From positions 26,017 through 90,016 of the forward strand of contig NZ_CP063846.1 in NCBI RefSeq assembly GCF_021018745.1: a stretch of 64,000 nt of DNA, in the 5' to 3' direction. Numbering within the stretch: position 1 is the stretch's first letter; every line of letters begins with the position of its first letter. Both the position numbers and the translations under genes were made by a program. The DNA comes from Gloeobacter morelensis MG652769. GTDB lineage: Bacteria; Cyanobacteriota; Cyanobacteriia; Gloeobacterales; Gloeobacteraceae. The notes beneath the pieces are model-generated. The model worked only from the letters and a program-made list of their open reading frames with translations, was not told the DNA's origin and did not search any database. This document shows, piece after piece, positions 25,701-34,588 of this stretch.

Positions 25701-26088
25701 ACCAAAAAAATCAGGATCTATAGACAAGCAACAACCGGCCCGTGACACCGGCAGCGCGGTGCGGGGCAATCCCCGTGTCCGCTTTTACAGGCTCTGCGGT
25801 GAGACGTTGGAGCAAATGCTCGCGCTTTGTGAGCAACAGGCTCAGCTCTATCACAACCAGCGGGCGATCGAGCGCATGGTGGCCGTCCAGGCGGAGGCGC
25901 ACGGTTTGGTCAGAGCGGATTTTTTTGATTACCTCGGCGATCACTTCGGTCCTTTGCGGCCTTGCTTTGAGCAGTGGCTCGACGCGCTGCTCGACGAAGC
26001 GTTGCCGGCGTTGGCGGTGGCCCACAAATACGCCCGCGTCGGCGTGCTTTCGGCCCAAGCAGAGGCCGAGCATCCCCCAGATACGTAA
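22777..26088 (+). CDS. CyRepA-like DUF3854 primase-helicase (copy 1)
   Basis: 1103 residues from a GTG; an ATG at 22801 is also possible. Order of parts: a Cys4-type zinc motif near 47-66 (CPICQSLTCGVAKDQRVFC); a TOPRIM-like DUF3854 domain near 240-350 (VIVTEGLKKAGSLLWSGIPA, LLTFDNDIAL, KGIDDWK); a helicase with Walker A GLGTGKSA near 407, Walker B VLILDEVEQVL near 475, VVVADAHLG, and motif VI QQQGRLRHP near 665. DUF3854 proteins of cyanobacterial plasmids (the CyRepA group, e.g. on Synechocystis pSYSA) are implicated as replication proteins. A second, divergent copy is at 38386-42498. Confidence 0.75.
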   Translation: MSGETLLPMDTGGYGSHPDNPLNEHAPRRHDLFGRVVKPDPPFAFGSRAPCPICQSLTCGVAKDQRVFCRSGATEATGYDYLGELRNRDGRRAGHFAPKGRGLSRRSRRRKGLVDIGWLFSRPVLLEPATRLDWENSGVGAALYELCVREHPEHEGWLGTGVDPFTGGRTGFYQWKPRWKGFATAPGVHRGSGKHKEPPKYLSPKGYALEPVFLPVPEQVRERVETRYPHLVDRSLPFWLWVMRNPGIRVIVTEGLKKAGSLLWSGIPAVSIPGVGTCRPHGVLHPWLAALSEGGREILLTFDNDIALKSSVRLALGVLGRLLGKSGAQVRVPQIPDGPDKGIDDWKVSRGEDALLAVLDSAPTYHDWLLGIPALPEGVEHVRICEADIKDILAGRQLPWMTWLKSGLGTGKSAAQIPVVASAATALVTVHRIDLVRQLGQRLGTANYLSHSLASPKMACCIDSLHKLLQEEYEVLILDEVEQVLRHLCGETVARGGHIDEILDVLLRVMDRAKHVVVADAHLGPLTYRKLHRAGETLFIENTHRTGGKMFRRHPRREHLQAAFYLALDGGERAVYCANSKKEIKALAETLAREYPHLKGLAVHADNRGDDVKDFLANIDLKALELDYLLYSPSICTGYSIQARHFDRLFLSGVAGINTPFDLFQQQGRLRHPLGGTVDFWIDSRGRGSFVRSRFVSDAYELIERQSYADPFTTERRRWFSDLFALVREVESNGRLHLREIFEVLAEDEGHTVADAPALAKSAEATAAERAKLGRAQIKHARLVGLLGAPDASPARYNRLVELQKTRGYLPLGEIYECERYRLRNFYGRPVSPELIEDDDEGRLKAKIRRFEPLLWSQEELRQRDADRAEDYRETRPNYRLQNRVMWELLESTGLLAGCDLHTRALPEIAAADLDRFVEVALARRSEIYGLWHLTLPQDFKAKPMQFLRTLLTRLGLKLTCQQRRVPIADPRVSQPKKSGSIDKQQPARDTGSAVRGNPRVRFYRLCGETLEQMLALCEQQAQLYHNQRAIERMVAVQAEAHGLVRADFFDYLGDHFGPLRPCFEQWLDALLDEALPALAVAHKYARVGVLSAQAEAEHPPDT

Positions 26089-26144
26089 TTCGCTCGCTGG
26101 TTGCGCCCGGCCCGCGGCAAAGTTTGCCGCGGGCCGATGATCAG

Positions 26145-27608
26145 TCAATCCTCTGCGGACGTGCTGCCGTTTGCTGCCTGTCGCCGGTGATTGGTTCGGC
26201 CGAGAAGAAGCGGCAGCAAACCTTGTAGACCAATTATCAAGGTGAGCAATTCGTTCGCGTCGCCGATTTCGAGATTCAGTTGTGGAAGAACAACATAGAC
26301 GGCCAGCAGCAGGACGCCGCCCATGCTGGCCATTGTCGCCGCCCCCCTGGCAACTGCCTTTGCACCGCCAACCAAGAAGGGCCAGGCAGCTTTGAAAGCG
26401 GAATCGAGAGACAGTCCCGAGGACAGCTTTGTGGTGAAGACTGGTGGCGAAGCGGCGAGTTCGTCGTCGAGATGGCCCTGGTGGCCCTTCAACCAGGCAC
26501 CGGCAATCCGCTCAAGGAGGTCGTGGACTTTGTCAGGCGTGGATAGGTGGGGCCGTCGGAGTTCCTGGGCGGCCCCGCGGAGGTTTTTTGCCATCGCGGG
26601 GTAAACACCGAAAGTGCGCTCCAGGAACTTGGCGAGGCCGACCGCGTCTTTCGCCACCTCGTCGCGAAAGACGCGGTCGCCGAAGCGGCTGTTGGGGGCG
26701 TGCAGTTGCATTTCCACCTTCAGCAGCAGGCCGACGACGCGGTCGGCAAAGCGCTCGTCGGCCTGTCCGCTGTCCCAAACGAGGAGCGCCGTCATGGTCA
26801 ACAGCCGCGCGTCCATGTAAACCAAACCGCCCAGGGCGGCACCCAAAACGCCCATGCCGAAGATCTCCTTCGACAGAACGAGCACCCGGCGCAGGGTAGA
26901 ATCCGGATCGGGGAACAGTCCCGTCAGACCGCCAAAAACAGCCGCGGCGACCAACCCGCCCAAAACTAGGGCCAGGGACTGCCAAACCTCCAGCAGATGC
27001 CCCCCCGACTCTTCGAATGTCGGGGCGGCCGGGCCGAATTCCTCCGGGACTTTCGATCCGTCGCGCCGGAAGATCGCGAACACCAAGCGATTCGACCCCA
27101 GAATCAGCGCCAGCAGCGGGATACCGGCGACTATTGTTCCCGATGCGAGGATGGCGAGGGCCTGCGGTTCGCTCCACAGGCGCTGGTGAAGCTGCGCCCG
27201 CGACAAAGTGGCACCGATCGCGGCGAGCGGGAAGCAGATCGCCACGACGATCTGCACCCAAACCAGCAGCCTGTTGAACCAGGCGTCGACCGTGGCGTTG
27301 CGGGCCTCGGCCACGGAGAGCCTTTTTGCGTAGCGCCGGTGCTGTTTGGGCACGTTGAGCTCCAAATCTTCATCGGTTGCTGCGAGCATCGTTTGCACCA
27401 ACCGCCCGTGCCGCCCGCTCGTTCGCAGAGCGGCCTGTCTTTTGAACCCCATCGACTGCTCTCTCCACCATGCCTGCACAATTGTCGCGGGGTCGAGACT
27501 CACCGACTGTTTGACGCCGGTCGAAGGTCGATCGTCTAGCTTGGCCAATTCGGCCGCCAGCTTGGCGTATCCTTCTTTTGGCCAATCGGAAAAATTATCG
27601 AAATTCAT
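26145..27608 (-). CDS. Polytopic membrane protein paired with sigma factor
   Basis: 487 residues. About 115 cytoplasmic residues come first (rich in Lys/Arg, e.g. KQHRRYAKRLSVAEARN), then roughly six membrane helices: WVQIVVAICFPLAAIG, LAILASGTIVAGIPLLALIL, LALVLGGLVAAAVFGG, GVLGAALGGLVYMDARLLTM, MASMGGVLLLAVYVVLP and LLTLIIGLQGLLPLLL. A long soluble loop lies between helices four and five. It starts 4 bases after the sigma-factor stop, so it may be an anti-sigma or sensor protein for it. No family recognised. Confidence 0.65.
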   Translation of the reverse strand: MNFDNFSDWPKEGYAKLAAELAKLDDRPSTGVKQSVSLDPATIVQAWWREQSMGFKRQAALRTSGRHGRLVQTMLAATDEDLELNVPKQHRRYAKRLSVAEARNATVDAWFNRLLVWVQIVVAICFPLAAIGATLSRAQLHQRLWSEPQALAILASGTIVAGIPLLALILGSNRLVFAIFRRDGSKVPEEFGPAAPTFEESGGHLLEVWQSLALVLGGLVAAAVFGGLTGLFPDPDSTLRRVLVLSKEIFGMGVLGAALGGLVYMDARLLTMTALLVWDSGQADERFADRVVGLLLKVEMQLHAPNSRFGDRVFRDEVAKDAVGLAKFLERTFGVYPAMAKNLRGAAQELRRPHLSTPDKVHDLLERIAGAWLKGHQGHLDDELAASPPVFTTKLSSGLSLDSAFKAAWPFLVGGAKAVARGAATMASMGGVLLLAVYVVLPQLNLEIGDANELLTLIIGLQGLLPLLLGRTNHRRQAANGSTSAED

Positions 27609-27612
27609 AACT

Positions 27613-28281
27613 TTACCCCCGAAAGTAGTCGGAAAAATCCTTCGGAACCAAAAACCTCAACTGGCGCAACGCCACCTTCTCCAAGCGTTTGACCTCTGGC
27701 ACTTCGAGGTTGAGCCGCTCGGCCACCTCCGCTTTTTGAAGCGGAGGTACCCAAAAGTACAAAAATTTGATCAGCTGCCGTTCTCTGGGCCGCAATCGGC
27801 GAAGAGCGGCCTCCAAGGCGGCGCGTAGCGGGTAATCGACGGGGTGCGGGGGTGGAGAAACAAAAGCCTCAAAGTTTTGCAACCTGCAAACCTCCAGGGC
27901 GTTGTGGTAGCGGTTTTCGGCCCCTTTAGCCCGTTTGATTTCAGCCCATGCGTGCGATTTATACAGCCAATTTCGGAAGCTGCCCCTCCGGGAATCGTAC
28001 TTTTTAGCCGCTGCTGGCAAGCTTGCCCAAATCTCCTCGACGAGGTTGCGGGCCGCAGCTTCGGCGAAGCCGAAGAATTTGACGTGTTTGAACAGTCCTG
28101 CCGTGTGGCGCCGCCGCAGCAGCGCCATCAAGTCCCCGAGTCGGCAGGTCAACCGCCGCCGCTCCGAAGCCTCCTGCGCCCGAACAAGCGAGACCTGCAG
28201 CTCGACCAGCTCGCGGACTGCTTCGCAGTCGTCCAAAAACTCGGTCGCCCACTTGTCCTCAACCGACTCAGTTTCCAACAC
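27613..28281 (-). CDS. Sigma-70-like (ECF-type) RNA polymerase sigma factor
   Basis: 222 residues. The region-2-like segment is at about 95-120 (YDSRRGSFRNWLYKSHAWAE, matching the core-binding and promoter-melting helix pattern). The region-4-like HTH is at about 160-215 (LRRLRPRERQLIKFLYFW, KAEVAERLNLEVPEVKRLE). The N-terminus is helical. ECF-type sigma factors direct polymerase to a small promoter set and are usually held by a linked membrane partner, here probably the 487-residue protein just downstream. Confidence 0.7.
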   Translation of the reverse strand: MLETESVEDKWATEFLDDCEAVRELVELQVSLVRAQEASERRRLTCRLGDLMALLRRRHTAGLFKHVKFFGFAEAAARNLVEEIWASLPAAAKKYDSRRGSFRNWLYKSHAWAEIKRAKGAENRYHNALEVCRLQNFEAFVSPPPHPVDYPLRAALEAALRRLRPRERQLIKFLYFWVPPLQKAEVAERLNLEVPEVKRLEKVALRQLRFLVPKDFSDYFRG

Positions 28282-28896
28282 GGCCTCCTTTCCGGAACAA
28301 CAATTCCCCTAAATAGTCAATGCCTTCGCCGACTGCACAATCGGAGGCGAATATCGATTGCACCGAAAAAACGGAGCCAAAAATATTACAGATCTGAACA
28401 GAACAGCGGGGCGAGCCCCCGGGTCAGGGATCGATCACTGTGTAGCGGCTTGTGGATGTGCAGGCGCCGGCACTTTGCCGGTTGCCAAGACCGGTGTGGC
28501 GGTGGATGCGGCCGTGGCGCAATAAGCGGGCAGCGCAACCGGCTGCAGAAGGGGCAGTTAGCGCAAGGACAATCGGTCTTCGGAGTCGGGAAACACGGCG
28601 TCCGAAACGCCCAGCCCGTCGGCCCGGCCGGGCTGGGGGTACACTATTTTTGTAATGCCTAAAGTTGGGGTTGCCCGCGTGGCTTTGCCACAGCTGCCAG
28701 AGGGCCGACATTTTCTCGAAGACACAATCGACCGGAAGCTCGACAGGGCGTGTATCCGGTCGTCGTCGAGCCGTGGCTTTGAGCGACCCGGTGGGGTGCC
28801 GCGATCTGACCGCGGATCCGTGGGGGAGTACCCAGGGGCCGCCGAAGACCCTTGCCAGGTACAGGGGAGAGCCGCCCGAAGTGCCGAGTTTTTGGC
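28282..28896. other. Intergenic region without a supported gene
   Basis: About 600 bases between divergent genes. Several open frames exist but are Arg/Pro-rich shadows without ribosome binding sites. A strong inverted repeat lies at 28610-28637. Confidence 0.5.
28610..28637. repeat. GC-rich inverted repeat
   Basis: CCCAGCCCG and CGGGCTGGG pair perfectly around a 10-base loop, followed by GGGTACACTATTTTTG. It may be a terminator-like hairpin or part of the control region of the response-regulator gene. Confidence 0.5.
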
Positions 28897-29526
28897 ATGA
28901 CGAACCCAACCACACCCATCAAAATTTTGCACATCGACGATCACCCGGCGGCGCGGAGGGCACTCAAAATCATCGTCGAGCAATTTCTCGGCGACGGATT
29001 CGAGCTGATCGGGCAGGCCGCGGGTGGAGAGCAAGGGATCGAAATGGCACTGCGACTGAAGCCGGATGTCGTTCTGCTCGATATTTCGATGCCCCCGGGC
29101 ATCGATGGCAACCGGACCGCCGGGTCGATATTCGAAGGCTGGCCCGAGGCAAAGATTTTGCATTACACCGGCAATTGGAGCGGCACGCTGGCGCGTTCGC
29201 TTGCAGCGGGAAAGGTGGCCGGATATTGTTACAAGATATGCAGCGACGAAGAATTGGCGAACGCCATTCGTGCAGCGCATGCTGGCGAATCCGGCATACG
29301 GCCCGCCGAAGATGCAGGCCGAGCGCCGAGCGCGATTGAGCCGTCTGTTGAACCGCAAGCTTCTGAAGCACCGTCCCATAAAAAAACAACGCCCACCGCC
29401 ACGACCCAATCACCGCCGCCTGCAGAGAAACCGGAGACGCGGCCAAACCCCGCCGGGGGATGGCTCGCCAAAGTGTGGAGCCGCTTGAAGGCGGCGGTGC
29501 CGAGAAAGCCGGATCGGCGCTTGTGA
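28897..29526 (+). CDS. Response regulator receiver without a DNA-binding output
   Basis: 209 residues starting MTNPTTPIKILHIDDH. The receiver domain fills about 1-125: acidic pair in HIDDH, phospho-acceptor Asp in VVLLDISMPPGIDG, Thr/Ser switch LHYTGNWSG and Lys in GYCYKICSDEEL. Instead of an HTH output, the last 80 residues are Pro/Thr/Lys-rich and disordered (KKTTPTATTQSPPPAEKPE) with a basic amphipathic end (GWLAKVWSRLKAAVPRKPDR). It may act by protein contact or membrane binding. No histidine kinase is in the window. Confidence 0.75.
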   Translation: MTNPTTPIKILHIDDHPAARRALKIIVEQFLGDGFELIGQAAGGEQGIEMALRLKPDVVLLDISMPPGIDGNRTAGSIFEGWPEAKILHYTGNWSGTLARSLAAGKVAGYCYKICSDEELANAIRAAHAGESGIRPAEDAGRAPSAIEPSVEPQASEAPSHKKTTPTATTQSPPPAEKPETRPNPAGGWLAKVWSRLKAAVPRKPDRRL

Positions 29527-29530
29527 CTGT

Positions 29531-32377
29531 TTACTGCTCTGGCGTCCCGATTCCAGTCAGCAGTTCCAAGACGTACAAACCGAGTTCTTTGTTCAGGCCG
29601 AGGTTGTGGTGGTTGCAGCCGTGCCTGAACAGGCACGTGGGACACCCGGCTTCGCACCGGCAACTTGCCGCCAGTTCGAGGGCGCTCTGGATAAACTCAT
29701 CGAAGCGATCGAAAAGGGCTTCCGAGGCCCCGGTCCCGCCTGGACTGGCGTCGTAAAAAAGTGTCGCGGTGCCGTGCAACTGGGGATGCTCCAAGAACGT
29801 GGCCCCGGCGAGGTCGTGGCCGCCCATCAACAGCTGCAGCGGGACCGCCTGGGACAGCAGGTGTTCGAAGGAGTGCATCGCCACCCAGATGTCTTCCCCT
29901 TCCCAAGGTTCTTCGATGCCACTGCGCTGCATTTTTGTACGCACGGCGAACGCCCGCTCCTCAACGGCCGAACGCAGGGGCGGGTTCAGCTCGACCGAGA
30001 GCATGGGCGCTTCAAAGGCGAGGCGGTAGGGGGTGGGGAAAGCGTGAGTCTCCGTGGCATCGTTCACGCCCACCTGCTTGGTCGGGGTGCGGCAGAAGGG
30101 GCAGACGGCCCCACGCACGGGGCGGCGGTGGTTCTGGCATTGGGCGTTGGCGCAGGCGTTTTTGCGCGATGTGCGCTCCAGGTTATAACCCGTGATCAGG
30201 GTGGCAACGTTGCCCCACGAGAGGGTTAAACGCCCCCGCCCCTCGGAGATCGGGGTGGTTTGGACGCGCGGCTCCGCCAACCGTTCCTTCTGCTCGATGT
30301 CGATTTGCGAAATGGCCCTGGTGCGGTACTCCGGGTCCTCGCCCAACCTGCGGGCCACCGCCCGCTTGCGCCAGCAGTCGAGGCCCTCGACTTTGTAAAA
30401 AGCCTCCTGATGCTCCCCGTCCAGGCAAAGGTAAATCGCCTCCGGATGGGCTTCCATGTAGGCGAAGAGGGCAGAGAGTTCCTCGATCGTCTCGTCCGTG
30501 TCGGCGTCCACAAGGCGGAAAGAGTCGCCAGCATCACCGCGAAGGCCCACCTCAGAGTGAGGAAAGCCGGGTGCCGTCAGCCTGAGTCCCCGCTCGCGCA
30601 GATGGCCGCGGCGAACGAGACTTTCGGCAACACGGCTTGCGGCTTTGCCGAACAGCGGCTCGATCCCATCGACCTGCAAGTGCGACTCCGCGCAGGCGCA
30701 CTTGAGGTGCGCTGCGAGCAGGGAAGGGTAGTCGGCGTTGAAAGCGGCCTGTTCGGGAGGGGCAGTGAGCAGCTTGCCCGGGTGCATCGCGTAGTAGGAG
30801 TCGAGGGGGTTGCTCGCCACGGGCAAGAACACCACCAGGCCGGGTCCAGAACGGCCGCAGCGACCGGCCCGCTGGCGGGTGGCCATCAGCGAGCCCGGGT
30901 AGCCACGCAGCAGCACGGCGTCGACGGAGGGCAGGTCGAGTCCCGCTTCGAGGGCGCTGGTGGTGACGACGACCCGCACGTCGCCAGAGCGTAGGGCCTC
31001 TGTGATCCGGGCGCGTTGCTCTGGCCGAACCGAGCCGTAAAACAGGCTCACCTGGGAGGTCCGGCCCGCGAGGAGGCGATCACCGCGCATCATTCTGCGG
31101 ATCAGGGTGAGGAGCGACTTGGCGGCCGAGCGCGAGTTGCAAAACACCAATCCCGAGATGCCCTGCCTGAGCCATTCGAGGACGATTTTCGCCGATTCCG
31201 GGTTGGCCGAGCCGGTGGGTTGCAAGGATACGAATGTCTTCTCGCCCACAGCCGCCCCGCTGTGGGAGACGACGGCCAGGCGCTCGGGTGTGTGCGCACG
31301 ACCGGTCAACGCCAGGGCCATTTGTTCCGGGTTGCCGACCGTGGCTGAAGCAAGCACGAACTGCAAACGATCGCTGTCCCCTCCGACGGTGTCCACGGCC
31401 AGCCGCAGTCGGCGCACCAGGCTCGCCATATGAGCCCCGAAGTTGCCGGTGTAGATGTGGGCCTCGTCGAGGACGACCCACCGCAGCCGGCGCAGGTATT
31501 CCCGCCAGCCTCGCCATTCCTCGGCGTGCTTGATCTTGTACAGCCAGAAGTGAAGGATGTCTGGGTTCGCCGCGAGCAGTCGGGGAGGCCCGGGCGAAAA
31601 AACTTCCCGGCGGGACGGAAGGTCGGTGTCGCCGGAGAGGGCGCGGATCTTGAGCCCCCCGTCGAGTCCGGCGTCCAGTTGTTCGAGCTTGCTCAGTTGG
31701 TCGTAGAGCAGGGCCTTGAGCGGGTAGAGGTACAGCGCCGTGACATTCGGATCGGCGAGGCAAGACTCGAAGATGGCCGGATTGAAGCACAGGGTTTTTC
31801 CGGAGGCGGTCGGTGTGCACAGCATCAAATCTTGTCCGGAGCGCAGCCGGGTGAGAGCCTCCGCCTGATGGGAGTAGAGACTTTGAACCCCTGCGCTGGC
31901 AAGCGCCCGAGCCAGCTCGTCTGGCAGATCACCCGGCAACTCCTCGGTTTGTGCCTGCCTGCCGGGGGTGACAGAGATGTGGTGTGCGGTGCCCGAGAAG
32001 GCTGTCGCGAAAGCGCGAAAGCGCGGATCGGTGATCTGGGCCGATGTGGCATCGGTGCCACCGCTCCCCTGCGGCGATCCGGATGGCGAAGGCGATGCAC
32101 GGATGTCGCCGTCGGCCGGCCGGTCCCCCGCGCTCGGGGGGGACAACTGGCCACGATTCAGGGCCTGCTCCCAGTGTGGGTAACTCACGATGCGTCCGCC
32201 GGCGAATTCGACATACACGCGGCCGGACAGCACCGCCGAAATCATCCCCTTGCCGTGAGCCGGACTCTGGACCTTCGCGCCCTTGCGCAACCAAGCCGGA
32301 GGCCCGCTGCCGTCGGAGCTTTCCCTGGAGGCGCGAATGATTTCGGCTTGCAAGTTGTCCTCTTCGGGTCTCTCCAT
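29531..32377 (-). CDS. MrfA/DUF1998-type DEAD-box DNA helicase
   Basis: 948 residues from the ATG at 32377 (GAGG 8 bases upstream). An N-terminal small barrel-like part (GMISAVLSGRVYVEFAGGRI) precedes the SF2 core: Walker A TPTASGKTLCF, Walker B VVLDEAHIYTGNFGAH, motif III SATVGNPEQ and motif VI RQRAGRCGRSG. The C-terminus carries the four-cysteine zinc site of DUF1998 proteins (CRCEAGCPTCLFRHGC). MrfA/Hrq1 helicases act in repair of alkylated or crosslinked DNA. No nuclease partner (MrfB) lies next to it; the convergent response regulator ends 4 bases away. Confidence 0.85.
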   Translation of the reverse strand: MERPEEDNLQAEIIRASRESSDGSGPPAWLRKGAKVQSPAHGKGMISAVLSGRVYVEFAGGRIVSYPHWEQALNRGQLSPPSAGDRPADGDIRASPSPSGSPQGSGGTDATSAQITDPRFRAFATAFSGTAHHISVTPGRQAQTEELPGDLPDELARALASAGVQSLYSHQAEALTRLRSGQDLMLCTPTASGKTLCFNPAIFESCLADPNVTALYLYPLKALLYDQLSKLEQLDAGLDGGLKIRALSGDTDLPSRREVFSPGPPRLLAANPDILHFWLYKIKHAEEWRGWREYLRRLRWVVLDEAHIYTGNFGAHMASLVRRLRLAVDTVGGDSDRLQFVLASATVGNPEQMALALTGRAHTPERLAVVSHSGAAVGEKTFVSLQPTGSANPESAKIVLEWLRQGISGLVFCNSRSAAKSLLTLIRRMMRGDRLLAGRTSQVSLFYGSVRPEQRARITEALRSGDVRVVVTTSALEAGLDLPSVDAVLLRGYPGSLMATRQRAGRCGRSGPGLVVFLPVASNPLDSYYAMHPGKLLTAPPEQAAFNADYPSLLAAHLKCACAESHLQVDGIEPLFGKAASRVAESLVRRGHLRERGLRLTAPGFPHSEVGLRGDAGDSFRLVDADTDETIEELSALFAYMEAHPEAIYLCLDGEHQEAFYKVEGLDCWRKRAVARRLGEDPEYRTRAISQIDIEQKERLAEPRVQTTPISEGRGRLTLSWGNVATLITGYNLERTSRKNACANAQCQNHRRPVRGAVCPFCRTPTKQVGVNDATETHAFPTPYRLAFEAPMLSVELNPPLRSAVEERAFAVRTKMQRSGIEEPWEGEDIWVAMHSFEHLLSQAVPLQLLMGGHDLAGATFLEHPQLHGTATLFYDASPGGTGASEALFDRFDEFIQSALELAASCRCEAGCPTCLFRHGCNHHNLGLNKELGLYVLELLTGIGTPEQ

Positions 32378-32539
32378 GCCGTCAACCTCGTTGCAAATGG
32401 TGTATTGAGGGCTCACCGCTTACCGATGCCTCTCGGGGCAGCCGAAGGGAAGCCACGCACGGAAACGGTTGCACGCCGCCGGTTCCAAACCGCACGCCGG
32501 ACGATCGAGTGCTTGCACGGTAGAGATCCGACCATCGGT

Positions 32540-32920
32540 TCAAGGGACGAGGCGTCCGAAGGCGACCAGCCGCCTGTCTGCGTCCCGCAACCGATTTTGC
32601 AACGCCACCACAATGGCTGCGGATTCGACGTTCAGTCCTTCGGTTGTCAGCCGCTTGAAATTGAGCAGAAGGTCAACATCACTGCGCGAATACAAGCGGT
32701 AGCCCATGTTTCCACGGCTCCTCTGTGGGAGGAGCAAACCCCGCCGTTCGTATTTGCGGATCGTTTGTGGGTGCAGTCCTGTCAGCGTCGAAGCCACAGA
32801 TATGGTGTACACCGGTTGATGCTGGTTGCAACCCGGTCCACCCTCGCCTCGGCGCGGTTCGGCGTCGAGGGCATGACGCCGGTCCTCTGAATGGGCGGTA
32901 CTCTCATCGGGCCGCTTCAT
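32540..32920 (-). CDS. MerR-family regulator
   Basis: 126 residues from MKRPDESTAHSEDRR; GGAGG lies 6 bases before this ATG. The DNA-binding domain is at about 37-105 (YTISVASTLTGLHPQTIRKY, ERRGLLLPQRS, RLYSRSDVDLL), most like HspR-type MerR proteins; a short helix follows. No metal-binding cysteines are seen. The start overlaps the end of the methyltransferase gene by 17 bases, so the two are co-expressed. Confidence 0.8.
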   Translation of the reverse strand: MKRPDESTAHSEDRRHALDAEPRRGEGGPGCNQHQPVYTISVASTLTGLHPQTIRKYERRGLLLPQRSRGNMGYRLYSRSDVDLLLNFKRLTTEGLNVESAAIVVALQNRLRDADRRLVAFGRLVP

Positions 32921-33794
32921 CTGCCACCTCCCCTCGCTCCAGTAACAGCACGCCGCCAGTAAGCTGGCACACAAACCTCCAAGCACTCTCGGAGCAGAAT
33001 GTCTTGGCCAGCTTGTACGACCAGGTTGGGAGTGTGCCGCGTCCCAGACGGTATCCCTCCTCCAGAAACGAATTAAAGCGAACCGGTCTCCAGCCGAACC
33101 TGGAGAAAAATTCAGGCCCTTCTTGGGGAGCGAATCGCAGACGGATGTCCGGTCTGTGTTTGTCTATCCGTTTCTGGGCGACCAGCATGGCACTCGGGGA
33201 CAGCAGATCCGTCAACCACCATCGAAAATTGGCTTGCCGGTGGAGGTCCACCGCCAGCCCCGACACTTGCTCGGGGGATAGGTAAGGGAGCAGCCCTTCG
33301 GTGCAGACGGCGACTTCGCAGTGTAGCTCGGCCAGTTCGAAAAACAACGGCTGCCGGGCCGCTGCATCCGTCACGTCAATGGGGTACGAGCGACGGTGGC
33401 AAATCGGGCGGTCGTCGATCAGCCGGGCCTCTTTGTGGGCAATCACTTCGGGGAGATCCACTTCGACCCACCAAAGGTGGTTGGGTACCGGCAACCGATA
33501 CGGCCTGGTGTCGAGCCCCGCCCCCAAGTTCAACACCGCACCGACCCCGCGCTCGTTGACGGCTTCGAGCACCAGGTCGTCGAACAGCCTCGTGCGCACC
33601 GAGTATGAGGCAGAAGCGTGTTTGGCCGATTTGCCCGGCAGCGATGCCGCAAGGGTGACACCCCTAAGACCGGACAACTTTTGAGCGAGGTGATCACGGA
33701 AGAGCGCGTCCTTTCGGTTGAATTCGATCGCCCTGTATGCCGCCATGATCAGCGCGGTTTCGTAGACGGCTTCAATGGCCGTATCGGTTTGCAT
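32904..33794 (-). CDS. SAM-dependent methyltransferase, LCMT/TIGR00027-like
   Basis: 296 residues; GGAGG lies 5 bases before the ATG. AdoMet motif VLNLGAGLDTRPYRLPVPN at about 86-104 and the following acidic strand WWVEVDLPEVIAHKEARL are typical of the leucine-carboxyl-methyltransferase-like group. VAVCTEGLLPYLSPEQVSGL at about 160 is the family hallmark. These enzymes O-methylate small carboxylates or polyketides; the substrate is unknown. Confidence 0.85.
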   Translation of the reverse strand: MQTDTAIEAVYETALIMAAYRAIEFNRKDALFRDHLAQKLSGLRGVTLAASLPGKSAKHASASYSVRTRLFDDLVLEAVNERGVGAVLNLGAGLDTRPYRLPVPNHLWWVEVDLPEVIAHKEARLIDDRPICHRRSYPIDVTDAAARQPLFFELAELHCEVAVCTEGLLPYLSPEQVSGLAVDLHRQANFRWWLTDLLSPSAMLVAQKRIDKHRPDIRLRFAPQEGPEFFSRFGWRPVRFNSFLEEGYRLGRGTLPTWSYKLAKTFCSESAWRFVCQLTGGVLLLERGEVADEAAR

Positions 33795-33887
33795 CGTTGC
33801 CTCCGTGTGTGTAAGAAAGACCGTTCATCTGTCTGCAAGTGGACCGTCAACTGCCGAGGTGGGCATGCCAGACCCACCGGAATACAA

Positions 33888-34574
33888 CTACCGGGTTCGA
33901 AACTTATCGGGGCCGTCGAGCGAAGTGTATCCGTCAAGCATGTCGCGGGCCTCGTTCAACTTTTCCCGCAGCCGTGTTTGCAGGAGGTACAAGACTATGG
34001 GATCCGGCAGCTCCATCTCTTCGTGTGCCATGTTTTCAAGTTCTATTCCCAACAAGATCTTCTTCACCAGTGCGTCCACTTCCGCGCACGCCGCCGTGGC
34101 AGAGCTGTACAGTCTCTGTAAGTTTTGCACCGCGCGGCTGCACAGAGTGCGGTACTCCTCGTGATCTTCCGATGCCTCCGACAAAGCGAGAAGACGGGAC
34201 ATCCGTTGCAGTTTCAGCGCGAGGATCTCCCGCTCCTTTCCCATCTTTTCCCGTTCCACTAGCACCGGCGCAAGCTTTGCAAAGAGCGCCGCCGCAGGCC
34301 CGCGGGAATCCGCCTCCACGGCACGGACTTCATCCAGATCGAAATTGTGTTTTTCGTAGTCGAGTTTGCCGGCTGCGCAAACGATCGGCCGGATCGTTTC
34401 TACATCGTTCCGTGTGGTGGCCAAAACGATCCACCAACGGCAGCTGCGGTCCGAGGCAACCCCTGTCCTTTCTAAACTTTTTCGTCGCTTTGGAATCAGA
34501 GCGAACCTGAGATAAGCCGTTGCCGCCAGTGGAAGACCGGCGAATGCGATGACTAACAACTCCAACAAAAACAC
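33888..34574 (-). CDS. Membrane-anchored helical protein
   Basis: 228 residues. An N-terminal membrane helix (LLELLVIAFAGLPLAATAYL) is followed by a basic patch, then long helices (VEREKMGKEREILALKLQRM, LQRLYSSATAACAEVDALVK). No catalytic motif. It follows the anchored protein at 34589-35083 by 14 bases and may form an operon with it and ssb. Function unknown. Confidence 0.6.
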   Translation of the reverse strand: MFLLELLVIAFAGLPLAATAYLRFALIPKRRKSLERTGVASDRSCRWWIVLATTRNDVETIRPIVCAAGKLDYEKHNFDLDEVRAVEADSRGPAAALFAKLAPVLVEREKMGKEREILALKLQRMSRLLALSEASEDHEEYRTLCSRAVQNLQRLYSSATAACAEVDALVKKILLGIELENMAHEEMELPDPIVLYLLQTRLREKLNEARDMLDGYTSLDGPDKFRTR

Positions 34575-34588
34575 TGCCCGGGCTCCGA

